DNA from: Symbiodinium natans
Lineage: Eukaryota; Sar; Dinophyceae; Suessiales; Symbiodiniaceae
NCBI GenBank assembly: GCA_905221605.1
Contig: CAJNDS010002524.1
Coordinates: forward strand, 841,634 to 905,633
DNA: 64,000 bases
Reading direction: 5' to 3'
The notes below the pieces were generated by a model. It did not search any database and was not told the origin of the DNA. It saw only the letters and a program-made list of their open reading frames with translations. Of the stretch, positions 63,830-64,000 are shown one piece after another (position 1 is the first letter of the stretch; every line of letters begins with the position of its first letter). A program made the position numbers and the translations under genes.

Positions 63830-64000
63830 CTAAACCCTATACACCTTCTAAACCCTAGAAACCCTATAAACCCTAGAAACCCTATGAACCTATATAAACC
63901 CTGTACACCCTACGAACCCTTTAAACCCTACAAACCCTATAAAACCCTATAAAACCCTATAAAACCCTATAAAACCCTATAAATCCCTTATCCCTAATCC
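63830..64000. repeat. CCCTATAAA-type array at the right edge
   Basis: Mixed CCCTAGAAA, CCCTATAAA and CCCTATAAAA units run to the end of the window; continues beyond it. Confidence 0.85.

Noticed and set aside
1..64000. Real chromosome end
   Set aside because: TTTAGGG arrays are scattered in both directions across genes throughout the window; none is terminal in the way of a true telomere.
1..64000. CRISPR array, bacterial operons or ribosome binding sites
   Set aside because: Regular repeats are telomere heptamers without spacers, and gene structure is eukaryotic.

Overview
The window looks like nuclear DNA of a dinoflagellate. Four signs support this: TTTAGGG-type telomere repeats; genes split into very short exons; splice donors that are often GC or GA instead of GT; and acceptors almost always AG followed by G. 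I cannot name the genus from sequence alone. Nearly all of the 64 kb is intron. The long single-frame ORFs are mostly repeats read as protein; the real genes are chains of 18-180 bp exons that only appear when protein families and splice phases are followed.

Layout. (1) About 10-16282, plus strand: a 17-exon gene, 5' end outside the window, whose core matches my recollection of the bacterial family annotated DUF5718. (2) About 18741-40906, plus strand: a 22-exon iron-containing alcohol dehydrogenase / maleylacetate-reductase-like gene, complete from its nucleotide-binding loop to the stop. Its introns hold a single-exon ADP-ribosyl-cyclase-like ORF (25833-26525) and a second open segment (26694-27098). 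(3) About 48911-41628, minus strand: a multi-exon gene of unknown family, convergent with gene 2. (4) About 50886-62207, plus strand: a 14-exon gene of unknown family with a phase-consistent frame to its stop; one intron carries a broken dinoflagellate retroelement ORF. (5) 62.7-64 kb: possible start of another plus-strand gene, weak.

The striking feature is what fills the introns. Almost every one carries arrays of the telomere heptamer, with TTTAGGG usually just after the donor and CCCTAAA usually just before the acceptor, so intron ends are complementary. The same arrays interrupt small inverted-repeat elements that occur uninterrupted elsewhere in the window. At least eight families of such elements (about 90-150 bp, terminal inverted repeats) also sit in introns. 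I infer either telomerase-healed and rejoined breaks or intron-generating elements with telomeric ends, with possible RNA pairing that brings splice sites together.

Limits: exon borders were set by hand from frame, family match and AG|G. Genes 1 and 2 are strong in their family-matching parts. Genes 3 and 4 rest on frame continuity, and in several places both strands are open. No tRNA, rRNA, CRISPR array, spliced-leader gene or confident promoter was seen.
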